Positions 12,861 to 25,862 of a DNA stretch of 64,000 nt are shown in pieces; position 1 is the first letter of the stretch; every line of letters starts with the position of its first letter. Both the position numbers and the translations under genes were made by a program. The notes under the pieces are model-generated. The model saw only the letters and a list, made by a program, of their open reading frames with translations, was not told the origin of the DNA and did not search any database. Where the stretch lies: positions 1-64,000 of the forward strand of contig JAIQDT010003798.1 of NCBI GenBank assembly GCA_021521415.1. Direction: 5' to 3'. Source of the stretch: Bidens hawaiensis (taxonomy: Eukaryota; Streptophyta; Magnoliopsida; Asterales; Asteraceae).

Positions 12861-13990
12861 AAGTAATTAAAGTTGGTTGGTGAGACACATGTGATGCTTT
12901 TAAAAGTAAACTTCAAGAGCAGTAACAGTCCTCAGTTCTGTGGCCAATGCATACAGTTTACCAAAATGGATAGAGTTATTATGACAATTAGCCATAGCAT
13001 GCACACATGCATAGAAGAGAATCACATAACTCACACCGGCCCACCAATCTTTCTTTTGATGTCACGTTATTTTACCTATGGTTGTCATGTACTTTTATGC
13101 ATGAAAATGGATTTTATTGGCGAATTTAGATGTAAATATCCTTTCATATATAGTTTTGGATGCATAATAGCTATATTTATATAATTAAAATTTATGGGTT
13201 TTGGTTGAATGTGCTTAAAATGAAGTAAAATTTGATAAGATGATATTGCTTAGAAATAATGACACTAAGTGTACTCGTGACGCATGCGGGTACCCTTGGG
13301 TGGGGTTTGTCGCTCGGATACACCGATGCCAGAAATTTGGATTGGGCTCATCAAAATATGTTTTACCTATTAGATATGCACTCAATTTTAACCATTTTTA
13401 TTCAACGAAACTCAAAACACTTCTCTCGAATTTCTACATGCACACAAACAAGAGAGAATTTTGTTCATTAATTCACCCTTACGATAATATATTCTCTACG
13501 ATCTTGACAAACAACCCGAAGAAGAAGACGCGACAACATAAAAAGAAAAAAGATACGTGGCTAACTAAATTAATGAGGGTATAGTCTATCAACCAAATTA
13601 GTCCGATCACTTCCTAAATGTTTTTTTTTTCGAACGGTGACTTTCACTATTAAGCTAGCACTGCACGACTAAGTCGCGCCCCACCACCCCACTCTACCCA
13701 GCTATGTTGACATGTTCGGGATCCACGCTGGCATCCAAGTTTGGCTTGGTGTTCCTGGTAAAACCCAGTTTGCCCACCCTGCCCGAAGGCACGACAGGTT
13801 TTTAATGTTCTGGAAAAATCCGGTCGGAATCAGGATTCGAACCCGGGACACCCAGACTTCCTAAATGTTTTTAGACTTGAAATTTATATGGAGAGTCATC
13901 AAATCATTTTCGTAAATTTCTAAACTAACTAATCTGACTGGGATCAAAAGGCATTTGGTTCAATATTAATAATTAGTGTGTTATATATTG
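12861..13990. repeat. Duplicated block related to 14800-14950 and 21815-22540
   Basis: The left part (12870-13010, GATGCTTTTAAAAGTAAACT, ATTAGCCATAGCATGC) matches 14800-14900. The right part (13040-13600 and 13868-13960) matches 21820-22540, the 3' flank of glycine-rich gene 1: shared TTTTGATGTCACGTTA, GACGCATGCGGGTACCCTT and TTGTCGCTCGGATACACCGA. The block therefore looks like a broken, transposed copy of the glycine-rich gene flank. The SINE at 13621-13855 interrupts it. Confidence 0.75.
13621..13855 (-). mobile_element. SINE, minus strand, with target duplication
   Basis: A 235-bp insertion flanked by ACTTCCTAAATG at 13609-13620 and 13856-13867. In minus orientation it ends in a poly-A tail (T run from 13621). 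Near its 5' end it carries a pol III B-box, GGTTCGAATCC (plus strand 13833-13843), as in tRNA-derived SINEs. No A-box is seen, so the copy is probably 5'-truncated or the A-box has decayed. The paralogous block at 22436-22450 has the uninterrupted sequence CACTTCCTAAATG followed by TTATTAGACTT, that is, the empty site. Confidence 0.85.
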
Positions 13991-14104
13991 ACTTGTCATG
14001 GGCAATACTCAATAGTATAGTAGTATCATCAAACATCAGGAGTAGATAATTATTTATCGTTAAAAGAAGTCAATTGGATGCGGTTGAGTTAGTGGCTCAA
14101 ATCA

Positions 14105-14580
14105 ATGTTCTAAAAGTCGCTAGGCGGTCTCTAGGCGGCCGACTCCTTTGGAGGGAGTACTCGGAGTACTCGGGGAGTAATCGAAGAGTACTCGGACATG
14201 GTAAATATAAAGAAAATTAATATTTGGTTATTATATATATGTTAAACATCATAAGTTTACTAATATTTATAACAAAATAGGTGAATATCAATATAAATAA
14301 AAGAAATACATTTTTAAATATAAAATAATCTAAAAATTACTAATCATTAATTAAGAAACTGATATTTATTCTTTAATATTATTGAAATAACAATTATGTT
14401 TTATATTTTTTAGTCAAAATCGGTCCAAGTTCACCGATAAGATGTAATTTTGGCTGAGGTTGACCACATTTGACCGATTCTTAGTAACTAGGCGGATTTA
14501 CAGAAACTCGCATCGGTGACATACCTTGTAGCGAGTATTCAGAGAGTACCCGGCCTTGTAATCCTACTTTTACAACATTT
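14105..14580. mobile_element. MITE (476 bp), 10-bp flanking direct repeat
   Basis: Flanked by identical GCTCAAATCA at 14095-14104 and 14581-14590. The ends are imperfect inverted repeats (ATGTTCTAAAAGTCG.. / ..TACTTTTACAACAT). Near both ends are GCTAGGCGG and AACTAGGCGGATT motifs; the AT-rich core has no ORF. The duplication length suggests a Mutator-like or hAT-related source; which one is not decided. Confidence 0.75.
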
Positions 14581-15169
14581 GCTCAAATCAACTCTTAGTG
14601 CTTTGACTAATAATATATCAAGTAGTAACTTGAACAAGATATGAAATATAACAACTTAAGGAACATTAATATAAAAAGGATTTATAATACATGGGTGTAA
14701 GCTCTCAACATAGAGTACGTTTGGCTTAAACTTCCATGAATTTCACTTGAATTTTAAATGTCACACTTTTTCCAAATAATAATTAAAGTTGGTCAAACTT
14801 GATGCTTTTAAAAGTAAACTGCGAGAGCATGTGGCCATTGCTTACACTTTCCAAAAATGGATATTATGACAATAAGCCATAGCATGCAGACCTCTGTTGA
14901 GGATCACATGCATATGCATATAAGAGAATCACATGAGGGTATAGTGCAATTTGAATAACATAAGGTCGGGTCGGGTCGGGTCGGGCAAACCATCTTTTCT
15001 TACTTCCCTATATAAACAGGCAAAGGTGGTATAATCATCCACAATTCACAGTTCACACTTCACACACACACAGTAAATTTAGTTCACACAACACAACAAC
15101 AAATAATGCTTCATAATCTTTAATCTTCATCTAATTTTCTCACTTTTTATTATTTTTGGGAGGGTCAGT
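14581..15169 (+). promoter_or_regulatory. Upstream and leader region of the 15170 ORF
   Basis: Contains a TATA-like CTATATAAACAGG at about 15008-15020 followed by a CA-rich leader (CACAATTCACAGTTCACAC). A GGGTC run (GGTCGGGTCGGGTCGGGTCG) lies at about 14966-14985. Part of the leader is duplicated downstream at 15365-15425. The upstream 14800-14950 part is shared with 12870-13010. Confidence 0.45.
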
Positions 15170-15439
15170 ATGACCGCCGCGAAGTCCCTTAACCTATACA
15201 TAATCTTCGTGTCAGCGGATGGGCTCTTGATCAAGGATACTCTTGACTGGATCTTCTTGGGCTCATTTATCGTCTTCATTTGTTCATTTCACTGGTGTGG
15301 TGAGCTTCTACTTAAAGGTGGCAGCTACACTGCATGTGCAACTTTTGTTGGCTTTGTGATAGGCACAATTCACAACTCTCTCTCTCTCTCACATAAATTC
15401 AGTTCACACAAAACACAACACACTGAAGGTTGTGTTTGA
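15170..15439 (+). CDS. Hypothetical small membrane protein
   Basis: Open frame of 89 residues (MTAAKSLNLYIIFVSADG...) with two hydrophobic stretches, about residues 28-42 (IFLGSFIVFICSF) and 54-66 (CATFVGFVIGTIH). A TATA-like box and a CA-rich leader precede it. I do not recognise a family. From about residue 65 the frame enters a duplicated copy of its own 5' leader (CACAATTCACAACTC...), so the true C-terminus is doubtful and the ORF may be a truncated first exon. Immediately downstream lies the 69-bp tandem array. Confidence 0.35.
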   Translation: MTAAKSLNLYIIFVSADGLLIKDTLDWIFLGSFIVFICSFHWCGELLLKGGSYTACATFVGFVIGTIHNSLSLSHKFSSHKTQHTEGCV

Positions 15440-15478
15440 TTGATCTGTGTGTTTGTGTCTTATTCTGCATGTTTGAAG

Positions 15479-16045
15479 TTCGATCAAGAACCTTTAGTTT
15501 AATTATCATGTAATAATTTAGGGTGTGATGGTGTGCTGTTTCTCTTTGAAGTTCGAGAACCTTTAATTTAATTATCATGTAATAATTTAGGGTGTGATGT
15601 TGTGCTATTTCTCTTTTAAGTTCGAGAACCTTTAGTTTAATTATCATGTAATAATTTATGGTGTGATGTTGTGCTATTTCTCTTTTAAGTTCGAGAATCT
15701 TTAGTTTAATTATCATGTAATAATTTAGGGTGTGATGTTGTGCTATTTCTCTTTTAAGTTTGAGAACCTTTAGTTTAATTATCATGTAATAATTTATGGT
15801 GTGATGTTGTGCTATTTCTCTTTTAAGTTCGAGAACCTTTAGTTTAATTATCATGTAATAATTTATGGTGTGATGTTGTGCTATTTCTCTTTTAAGTTCA
15901 AGAACCTTTAGTTTAATTATCATGTAATAATTTAGGGTGTGATGTTGTGCTATTTCTCTTCTAAGTTCGAGAACCTTTAGTTTAATTATCATGTAATAAT
16001 TTATGGTGTGATGTTGTGTTATTTCTTCTTTGAAGTTCCTGAAGT
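15479..16045. repeat. 69-bp tandem array, about 8 copies
   Basis: Unit contains GAACCTTTAGTTTAATTATC and GTAATAATTTAGGGTGTGAT. Copies differ by only a few bases. The period is a multiple of three, and the minus strand is open across the array, giving a 23-residue repeat (MIIKLKVLELKREIAQHHT plus about four residues). That frame reflects the period and is not supported as a gene. The array is followed by a TTA microsatellite. Confidence 0.9.
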
Positions 16046-16089
16046 ACCTTAACTATTTTATGTAATAATTAATGATGTGATCGATGTTT

Positions 16090-16092
<3 letters not shown>

Positions 16093-16154
<62 letters not shown>
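16093..16154. repeat. (TTA)n microsatellite
   Basis: About 20 uninterrupted ATT/TTA units. Confidence 0.95.
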
Positions 16155-16429
16155 GAAACTAAGAATTATTTAAAATACTTACCATTGATTAAAAAAAGGT
16201 TATATGATGTTATTAAATCATCAAGAACAACTCTTCATTGTCAAATTTCAAACCTTACAAACAAAACTGCAACAAGTACATTTTACCGAATAAAAATAAA
16301 TAAATTATTTGTAATGTGTCAACAAATTGACAACACTTCACACCATCGAATAAAAATGACATAAGAAAATTAAGAAATAAACCCAAATGGCCAAATTAAT
16401 ACTTTTTTAATCAATTAATTAAAGAAGTC

Positions 16430-18459
<2,030 letters not shown>

Positions 18460-18516
18460 TTTATTAATTAAACAAACTGTTAATCAAATTGGAGTGAATA
18501 TGAAGTAGAAATAATA

Positions 18517-18531
18517 GGTATTTATAAGGAG
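18517..18531 (-). promoter_or_regulatory. TATA box of peroxidase copy 2
   Basis: Minus-strand CCTTATAAATACC about 60 bp before the ATG at 18459. It is absent in copy 1 because that copy is truncated. Confidence 0.55.
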
Positions 18532-18539
18532 ATTATTGC

Positions 18540-20320
18540 TTGATGAAATATGGCTTTCACGTTGTGCATATTGATAATGAGAGACGTGTACACACATCTA
18601 TGACTTTCACTAACATTTTTATAATCATTTTTGCATACCAATCTCTTAGAATAATATATTTCATTTGAAGGACTACAATTTTTTTTATTTCACTCATAAC
18701 TTATTATTACTTATATGCGATATTTTATTATTAATTATTAACTTGGTTGGCATGTATTAACTATATATTAAGAGAATTTGGTTTCGAATTTTCCACTAAC
18801 AAGTACGTGCTAAAGCGTGGGTTAGCTAAGTTTACTAATTTTATGTTTATGATCATCATTCAAGTTTCTTTTTTAATTTTTTGATAGATTAATTTCTAAA
18901 TCGTATACTATCAAATCTAAACGGACTTCTAATTTAATTCGTACCTTAATTAAACACACTAAATGAAAAAGGGTTGAGACATCACAATGAGTTAGTTAAT
19001 ATGTTGCAGTTCTTCGTCAAAAAGTACTATAGTTGATGGAGGCGTGACTCAAAGGGAGGGCTATGAGGGCGACGGACGTAGGCCCACTCTCCCGAAAGAC
19101 CCATAATTATTAAAAAAATTAATAAATTTTATATTTAATTTTGTTTTAAAACAAAAGTCTTTAAAATTATTCATTGGTTAAATTGTAAGAGTTCTAGCAT
19201 ATAGAATTGAAGGTCATGGTTTTAACTCCCATAGATGGTTTTCTTCTTTTTAGGTTATGGGTACAACTCTCACAAATGGTTTTCCTATTTTATAGAAAAA
19301 AACTTTGTATTTTATATAAATCATTTTAGTAACTTGCTTATTATCAATTTTATTTTTATTTTGTGGGTTCATTTTGAGCTTTTAAAATGCAACTCTATTG
19401 GTAAAATTATCGAATTATCTATCCCATAATTGAGAACACAATTTTATGGGCCCTTTTTTTACTTGTTCTAGTCAACTTTAAATGATTCTCGAAGACAACC
19501 TTGATTGACGGTCATAACTACTTGTACTTTTGGAAAATCTTAGTGGTAATGTACCGCTAAGGATTAAGTTTGCCACTTAACATCCAAGTTACCACTTATG
19601 ATGATCGATTAGCTAGAAGTCAACGATAATCAATTGCCACTAATGATCAACGCTTTCACTAAAGATTATCAGTTTTCATGAAACTTGTTCAAAAATGCAA
19701 ATATGAAGGACCTTCCATGCATGAAACTTTAACTAACATGCAAATCCGCTAGAGGCTAAACCAATACTTGACGCTTTTGGGGTGTTGTCTCTACCCCGCC
19801 AATGTGGTGGTGCCCCTTAGTAACTCCTATGGTCGAGGGGCTTCACCCAATAGGTCCCTTCAGGTTTCATAGTGCACGAAAACTATAATAGTCTTTAACG
19901 AGCCTATAATCTACACCTTCAAAATTTTATCAATATTAATTTATTTCAATTTCTTATTTGTTGTTTAGAGAAAAAAAACACGTTTTTACAAATCATCCCA
20001 ACTCGAGTCTCAATAGTTTCACAAGATACAGATGCTTTTAACAAGGCTATAAATTAAATTTTCTAGACATTTTTAAGTCACTACTATATTCAGTTATCCA
20101 CAACACGAGCTAGCAACTAACTAGCCTGCAAAAACAACGAAATTACATGTTCACAACATCAAAGTTACACCAATTTTTTCAATCGACTCCTATAAAGAAG
20201 TAAGGACTCTTTAATTAGTTTTATATAAAATATATTGTGTGTTAATTAGATATATTTATTAAACTTGCACAAGTTTTTAGTTTATTATCGAACTTGAAGT
20301 TTTATATTCCTTGAGCAAAG
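18540..20320. other. AT-rich intergenic sequence
   Basis: No gene, transposon end or clear repeat recognised over about 1.8 kb, apart from short AT-rich low-complexity runs. Confidence 0.5.
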
Positions 20321-20322
20321 TA

Positions 20323-20360
20323 AAGTTGAAAGGGAAAGAATAAATCTTTGCTTATGTCCT
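20323..20360 (+). promoter_or_regulatory. Conserved leader block of the glycine-rich family
   Basis: GTTGAAAGGGAAAGAATAAA followed by TCTTTGCTTATG occurs 60-110 bp before the ATG of all three family members (here, 22571-22602 and about 24085-24120). It is the best conserved non-coding sequence of the family and may be 5' UTR or a core promoter element. Confidence 0.5.
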
Positions 20361-20432
20361 AGTTAATCAGTTGTAATAGTTATTCCATATTTTTATTATT
20401 ATTAAACAAAAGCTCATTAATTAAACAGGAAC

Positions 20433-21749
20433 ATGAATAATATGAATATGAAGATTATAATGAAGATGGCAACTATGATGATGATGGTGATGTTATTAAC
20501 AGTGTTTTCGTTATGTCTTCATCTTCACGCTTCTTCAAACACTGTTGGTATGTTACTATTCTTTCCTTTGTCTTTTGTCATCTTCAAACATTTCGGTATA
20601 TTTATGTTGAAATTTGTCATAAATTATTATTATTATTTTTATTATTATTATAAACTATAGGTTATTATTATATAAGTTGGTGGGTCATGCTAATTGAATA
20701 TGTATAAATACGAATATGAAGTAATTTGAATGATCAATAATAAAGATTTTTATCAATTATTTGTGTTTATCAAGATCTGATCATTTTTATTTATTCAATT
20801 ATATATCTCTAATCAAGATTAATTATTTCTAACGAAAAAAGCTTAAGTTGATCTCCAACAATTTGCTATATACCTATGAGTCTAAAGGTTGCGAAAATGA
20901 TCAAAGTGTCCATTTGATCGGTTAATATCGTCAAAATGTCTATTTAACCAATTAATTCCTATTCCACCCGATCACTTTTTATAATTACCCAACACAAATT
21001 TTAACCAGCCACAATTTGTCACTTATCAAAAAATATCGTCGGAAGCAAAAACAATCTCGTTAGAAGCAAAAATAAATCTCGTCGGATGTCAGAATAAATC
21101 TCGTCGGAAGCCAAAAATCTTGTTGGACGTCTAAATAATCCCATCAGCACCGACAATCTAAAACAAAAGTAAAACGACAGTTTTGTAGCGTGTGATAGAA
21201 TCTAGTAGATTAAAAATTTCATCGAGAAATGATTAATACGTATGGGTCGACGATTTTAATTTAGTGTGAATATTTTTTGGATTGATTGGTTAAATGGACA
21301 TTTTGACGACATTAACCGGTCAAGTTGACATTTTTTGTCATTATCCCTTAACTTAAATTTTTGTAGACACTATGGAAGAACTTGTAGTGCCTAAAAGTGG
21401 AGTGAATCCTGTTGTTAGACTCGGAGGTGGTGGTGGTGGAGGTCATGGTGGTGGTGGTGGGAGTCACGGTGGTGTAGGTGGTAGTCATGGTCGTGGAGGT
21501 GGTAGTCGTGGTGGTGGTTATGGTAGTGGCAGTGACAGTAGCAGTCATGGTAGTGGTCGTAGTCGTGGTTCAGGAGGTGGTTCAGGAGGAAGCGGTGTTC
21601 ACCCAGGATTACTGATCCCCGTATATGCGGGCGGTCACCGAACACCTAGAGCCCATCATGGAAGTCATAACCACGGAGAACATAACTCCATTGCTCTTTG
21701 GCAATTGGTTTCCACTATATTGGCTTTGGTCCTTTTATTGACATATTGA
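20433..21749 (+). CDS. Secreted glycine-rich protein 1
   Basis: Two exons, 20433-20547 and 21367-21749, joined through GT (20548) and TTTTTGTAG (ends 21366), giving 165 residues. Exon 1 encodes a Met-rich signal peptide (core MMMMVMLLTVFSLCLHLHAS). Exon 2 encodes a Gly/His/Ser-rich middle (repeats such as GGGGG, SHGGVGGSHGRGG), a conserved block LIPVYAGGHRTPRAHHGSHN and a hydrophobic C-terminus (LVSTILALVLLLTY), which could be a GPI-anchor signal or a membrane segment. The family suggests a cell-wall or plasma-membrane surface role; this is inferred from composition only. Paralogues: 24187-24696 (intact) and 22671-22767 (relic). Both intact genes have a first exon of exactly 115 nt. The reverse strand of exon 2 is also open but Thr/His-rich and not a gene. 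Confidence 0.75.
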
Positions 21750-21814
21750 TGCTAAAGCTTGTAGGACATATGAATAAGCTTTTTATATTTTTATTTTAAG
21801 TTTCGATATATGGT

Positions 21815-22540
21815 CCACCAATATATCTTTTGATGTCACGTTACTTGCCTATGGTTGTCATGTACTTTTATGCATGAAAATATATATTATTGAAGTATTT
21901 AGTTGTGAATATTATCTCATATGAATTTTTGGGTGTATAAATTTATAATAGCTATGTTTATAGATGAGTTATATAATTAATAATTTATGGGTTTTGGTTG
22001 AATGTGCTTAAAATGAAGTAAAATTGATGCTTAGAAATAATGACACTTAGTGTACTCGTGACGCATGCGGGTACCCTTACTTGGGTGGGGTTTGTCGCTC
22101 GGATACACCGACACCAGTAAATCGGATTGGGCTCATAAAAATAATTTTTCCTATTCGATATGCACCCCATTTTAACAATTTTTATTCAACAAAACTCAAA
22201 ACATTTCTATCAAATGTGAAATGTCTACACGCTTACGATAGTATATTCTCCACCTATAATAGCTTCACGTGTCTCTACGATCTTGAGAAACAAGCCGAAG
22301 AAAGAAGAAGAAGAAGAAGAAGGCACGACAACATAAAAAGAAAAAAAAGATACGAGGCTAATTAAACTTATTTAATGCGGGTGTAGAATCCATTAACCAA
22401 ATTAGTGAAACGTGATTTGGTATGGTCTATGATCACTTCCTAAATGTTATTAGACTTAAAAAAATTTTATGGAGAGTTATCGATCAAATCATTTTCGTAA
22501 ATTTCTAAACTAACGAATCCGATTGGGATCAAATCTTCCA
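21815..22540. repeat. 3' flank of glycine-rich gene 1, paralogous to 13040-13990
   Basis: Shares long matches with 13040-13600 and 13868-13990, and contains the unoccupied target site of the SINE at 13621. No coding gene. A GAA-rich run (GAAGAAGAAG) is at 22300-22322. Confidence 0.7.
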
Positions 22541-22670
22541 TATATTACTAAATTTCTAAAGCAAAGTGAAGTTGAAAGGGAAAGAATAAATCTTTGCTTG
22601 TCTCGAGCTATAATACATATATATTCCATATATTTTGATTATTCTTTAACAAAAGCATCAAACAGTAACA

Positions 22671-22767
22671 TGAATATGAAGAAAATGAAGATGATGATGA
22701 TGATATTATTATTTAGTAACATTGTTTTCCTTATGTCTTCATATTCACGCATCTATAAACTCTGTTG
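22671..22767 (+). pseudogene. Glycine-rich family relic (exon 1 only)
   Basis: First exon with ATG at 22671 (MNMKKMKMMMMILLFSNIVF), the conserved leader block upstream (22571-22602) and the donor TTG|GTATAC at 22767/22768. The intron start resembles that of gene 1 (CTCCAACAATTTGCTATATA shared at 20852 and 22982), but exon 2 is missing. The 3' UTR-like sequence GGCTGTAGGACACATGAATA follows at about 23206. Where exon 2 should be there is an unrelated GC-rich segment (23010-23110). Broken gene, second of three tandem members. Confidence 0.75.
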
Positions 22768-23007
22768 GTATACAAATCTTTCCTTTCCTTTTAACATTCA
22801 TATTTCATAAAAAAAAGTTTGGAAAGATATGGACATAATAACATTTAATATATAGCATTTTGTGTTCAAACTTCAAATGTATCATTAATTAATCTAGACT
22901 TATGTAAGTTATTATTAGTACTTTAATTCAAGATATGATCATTTCCATTTATTTATTTATCTTTAAACAAGATTAGTTATCTCCAACAATTTGCTATATA
23001 TACTTAT

Positions 23008-23175
23008 CAGGGTGAGGGGGGGGAATCTCGGGTTAAAGACCCGGGTTGCTGGTATCGATCGGGTAGGTGCCCCCTCCAGTTCTCCACAGTGAGAGATAGG
23101 TGGGGATTATGCAATGATTCTTGTGTTGTGATTGGTTCAAATTTAATGTTTTGTAATAAATAAATAAAAATGTTA
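23008..23175. other. Unrelated GC-rich insert replacing exon 2
   Basis: Sequence beginning GGGTGAGGGGGGGG with a short inverted repeat (TCTCGGGTTAAAGACCCGGG) and ending in an A-rich tail (AATAAATAAATAAAAATG). The shape would fit a small retroposon, but no clear pol III box or target duplication was seen. Confidence 0.35.
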
Positions 23176-23250
23176 ATTCTTCATTAACATATTACTCATC
23201 ATAAAGGCTGTAGGACACATGAATAATTTAATTTTTTTTTTTTGTAATAT

Positions 23251-24080
23251 TTTAAGTTTAGATATAAGAGCATCTTACCACCTTAGTTTGATCATATACC
23301 CGTATATATGGTCCATGCACCAATCTTTCTTTTGATAGTACGTTTATGCATGAATGTGTATATATATATATATTATAGAAAAAAAATGTTGTAAATAGCT
23401 AAATATGATTATTATATATGAGATGTATAATTCACAACGTACTATATGGGTAGATTGTTGAAATATTATTAGTTGTAAACTTTTAGATGTAAATAACTAT
23501 GTTTATAACTTTACATATATGAGCTATATAACATATTAAATTTTTGGGTTTTTGTTTAAACATGTTTAAAATGGAAAAAAAGTTAAAGAGCTTAAAGTGA
23601 TGACTTTGAGAAAGAAGTTGAAAGGAGGAAACGGGTAAAACTTTACCACGTATATGTGGGTAAACAACTCGTTAAGAGGTTTACATGTAACGAGTCATGA
23701 AAGAGCTTGTAGTCTGGCGATATCAACATATTAATTAAGAAATTTGTATGTTCTTGATGGTTTTTTAAGCCTATATATTTGTTTATCAAATTCATAAACT
23801 CACGCCTCTACATACAAAACAGTGATACACAATTTCATGGTTCAATGAGAAAAAATAAAATTAATAAGTGTTAATGACCAAATGTGTTACATGTAAGTGA
23901 ATAGTAAAGACTAAAAGGTGTAACTCTTAAAGTTTGTTTTGAACTTAAAAGAGTCTTGTTCCATTTGATGATGCTCCCACTAGCACGTGTCTTCCTGGTT
24001 CCTAGAGAATATTTGTATGGCTAATTCTGGAGTTGTAAAATTAATAATTATATGCTAGATCAATGGTTATCCCAAACACA
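23251..24080. other. AT-rich intergenic stretch
   Basis: No gene or element recognised. Part of 23280-23360 resembles the 3' flank of glycine-rich gene 1 (CCACCAATCTTTCTTTTGAT). Confidence 0.4.
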
Positions 24081-24186
24081 TTAAAGTTCAAAAGGAAAAG
24101 AATAAATCTTTGCTTATATGCCAAGCAATAATACATATTCCATATATATTATACAAAACAAAAGTATCTAGTATCAAAATTGGAAC

Positions 24187-24696
24187 ATGAATTATATGAA
24201 GAAAATGAAGATCACAACCTTGATGTTATTAATATTATTTTGGTCATGCCTTGATCATCTTCATACATCTTCAAATCCTAAGAAATCGATTCAACCTGTC
24301 GGTACGTTGTTTCCTTTTTCAAAAACAAAAGCATTTGATCCATGCTATGATATTTGTCATATAGATATCAATATTAAGTTCTTAACTAAAATTTTTGTAG
24401 ATGCAAGGGAAGAAGTACTTGTAGTGCACAAAAATAGAACGACGAATTCAGTTGTTAGACGTGGAGGTGGAGTAGCTTCTCATGCTGGTGGTGGTCATGC
24501 TGGTGGCGATGGTGGTCATGGTGGTGGTGCTGGTGGAGACGCAGGAGTTGTGATTCCAGTATATGCAGGCGCGGGTGGTCACCGCTCCCCTAGAAACCAA
24601 CATGGTCGAAACAACTGTGGACATAACTCCACTTCTCTCCCTCTTTTGGTTTCTACTATATTAGCGTTGGTCCTTTTATTAACATATTGCTACTAA
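24187..24696 (+). CDS. Secreted glycine-rich protein 2
   Basis: Two exons, 24187-24301 and 24401-24696 (donor G|GTACGT, acceptor TTTTTGTAG), giving 136 residues. The intron is open in frame, so an unspliced frame of 169 residues also exists; splicing is favoured because the exon boundaries match those of gene 1. Signal peptide MNYMKKMKITTLMLLILFWS. Mature part: EEVLVVHKNRTTNSVVRRGGG, a Gly/His/Ala-rich stretch, then the conserved VVIPVYAGAGGHRSPRNQHG and a hydrophobic tail LLVSTILALVLLLTYCY. The tail would suit a GPI anchor or membrane insertion. Function unknown; a surface or cell-wall role is inferred. Confidence 0.75.
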   Translation: MNYMKKMKITTLMLLILFWSCLDHLHTSSNPKKSIQPVGTLFPFSKTKAFDPCYDICHIDINIKFLTKIFVDAREEVLVVHKNRTTNSVVRRGGGVASHAGGGHAGGDGGHGGGAGGDAGVVIPVYAGAGGHRSPRNQHGRNNCGHNSTSLPLLVSTILALVLLLTYCY

Positions 24697-25221
24697 GTAC
24701 TAAAGCTAGTTGTGTGATTGTTGTACAAATATAATAAGCTTCAATACATGTTGATACCTTTTGGATTCTTTTGTATTTAATGTATTTAAGTATAACCAAC
24801 TAGGATTTTTGTTTGTTTAATAAAAACATTTTGTATGATAGGAATGTCAATGTAAACAACCCAAGTGGTATTTGAGGCTAAATGCAGTTTGTGTTTGATA
24901 TTATTGCATTGTTAATTTAAAATGAAAGTAGGGTTGTTGGAGTTGGTCAAAGAAACATAAGCATGTTTAACTATATATTACTAATGATTTGACCAGTAGA
25001 TTAAAACATATATAGTAGAATGTTGTTTTAAACTTTACCCAAATGTCTTCTAGTCAATTGTATATATGTTTAATACCTTGGGTTTTAGAATCGAAAATTA
25101 GATTTTAATAATCTCATCCTTTTATAGTTGTCCAATAATAATTTTACATTAAAATTTTTTTGCCACATGTTCGACCTTTCACCATATTTTTCCTCATTGG
25201 ACTTTCTTTGAAGTTTTTTTT

Positions 25222-25437
25222 TCGAATATCAAACTAAAGTTTTAGGGCTATTGATCAGAATGAGGATACAAGTCGATTGATGTAAAACTTATCTCAAAAC
25301 ATTGTTCCAAACAACTTAATTTTTGTTAATTGGAAGTTTAAACACCCATATAAAAGCTATGTTTAGTCGTTTGAAGCACCGTTTCGAAGTAAGTTTACAT
25401 CAATCGATTTATATCCTCATTCCGATCAATTATGCCC
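25222..25437. mobile_element. Diverged internal copy of the 9880 foldback MITE
   Basis: Shares TTTTAGGGCTATTGATC, CAAGTCGATTGATGTAAAAC and the inverted TTACATCAATCGATTTATAT with 10045-10250. The ends are not identifiable. Confidence 0.6.
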
Positions 25438-25667
25438 TTAAGCATCAATATGAAAATCCAATAAACTTGACCTGTGAGATTATTATTGTTCAACTTAAAA
25501 AAACTGATTATTAAATTCCAGTTTACCTTAAGAATTATGGATTTTTCATTTATCGTCGAATTGTAAAACGCTTTATCCCTTTTTACTACAATAAAATGTT
25601 GAAACAATATATTCATTGGCATACATAGGATTGGATTTCACCTATGTCTTGTTTTTACAAAATTATG

Positions 25668-25862
25668 GTTACAATATGTTTTAAGTTGATTTGTAAAATG
25701 GGTTACAACATGAATCTTATTATATGTTCTTTGTGTTTCTAGTGTCTACATGTCTATTTCACACCCAATTATGGTTACAATATGTTTTAAGTTGATTTGT
25801 AAAATGGGTTACAACATTATGTTCTTTGTGTTTCTAGTGTCTACATGTCTATTTCACACTTG
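25668..25862. repeat. 95-bp tandem duplication
   Basis: Two copies of ACAATATGTTTTAAGTTGAT through CTACATGTCTATTTCACAC. The second copy lacks a short segment (ATGAATCTTATTAT). Confidence 0.8.

Noticed and set aside
12873..13584. Frames of 103 and 114 residues
   Set aside because: They lie in a duplicated non-coding flank; the paralogous block at 21815-22540 does not keep the same frames open.
21348..21645. Thr-rich and His/Asp-rich frames opposite the glycine-rich exon
   Set aside because: They are the reverse complement of GGN codon runs; the plus strand has the signal peptide, splice sites and paralogues.
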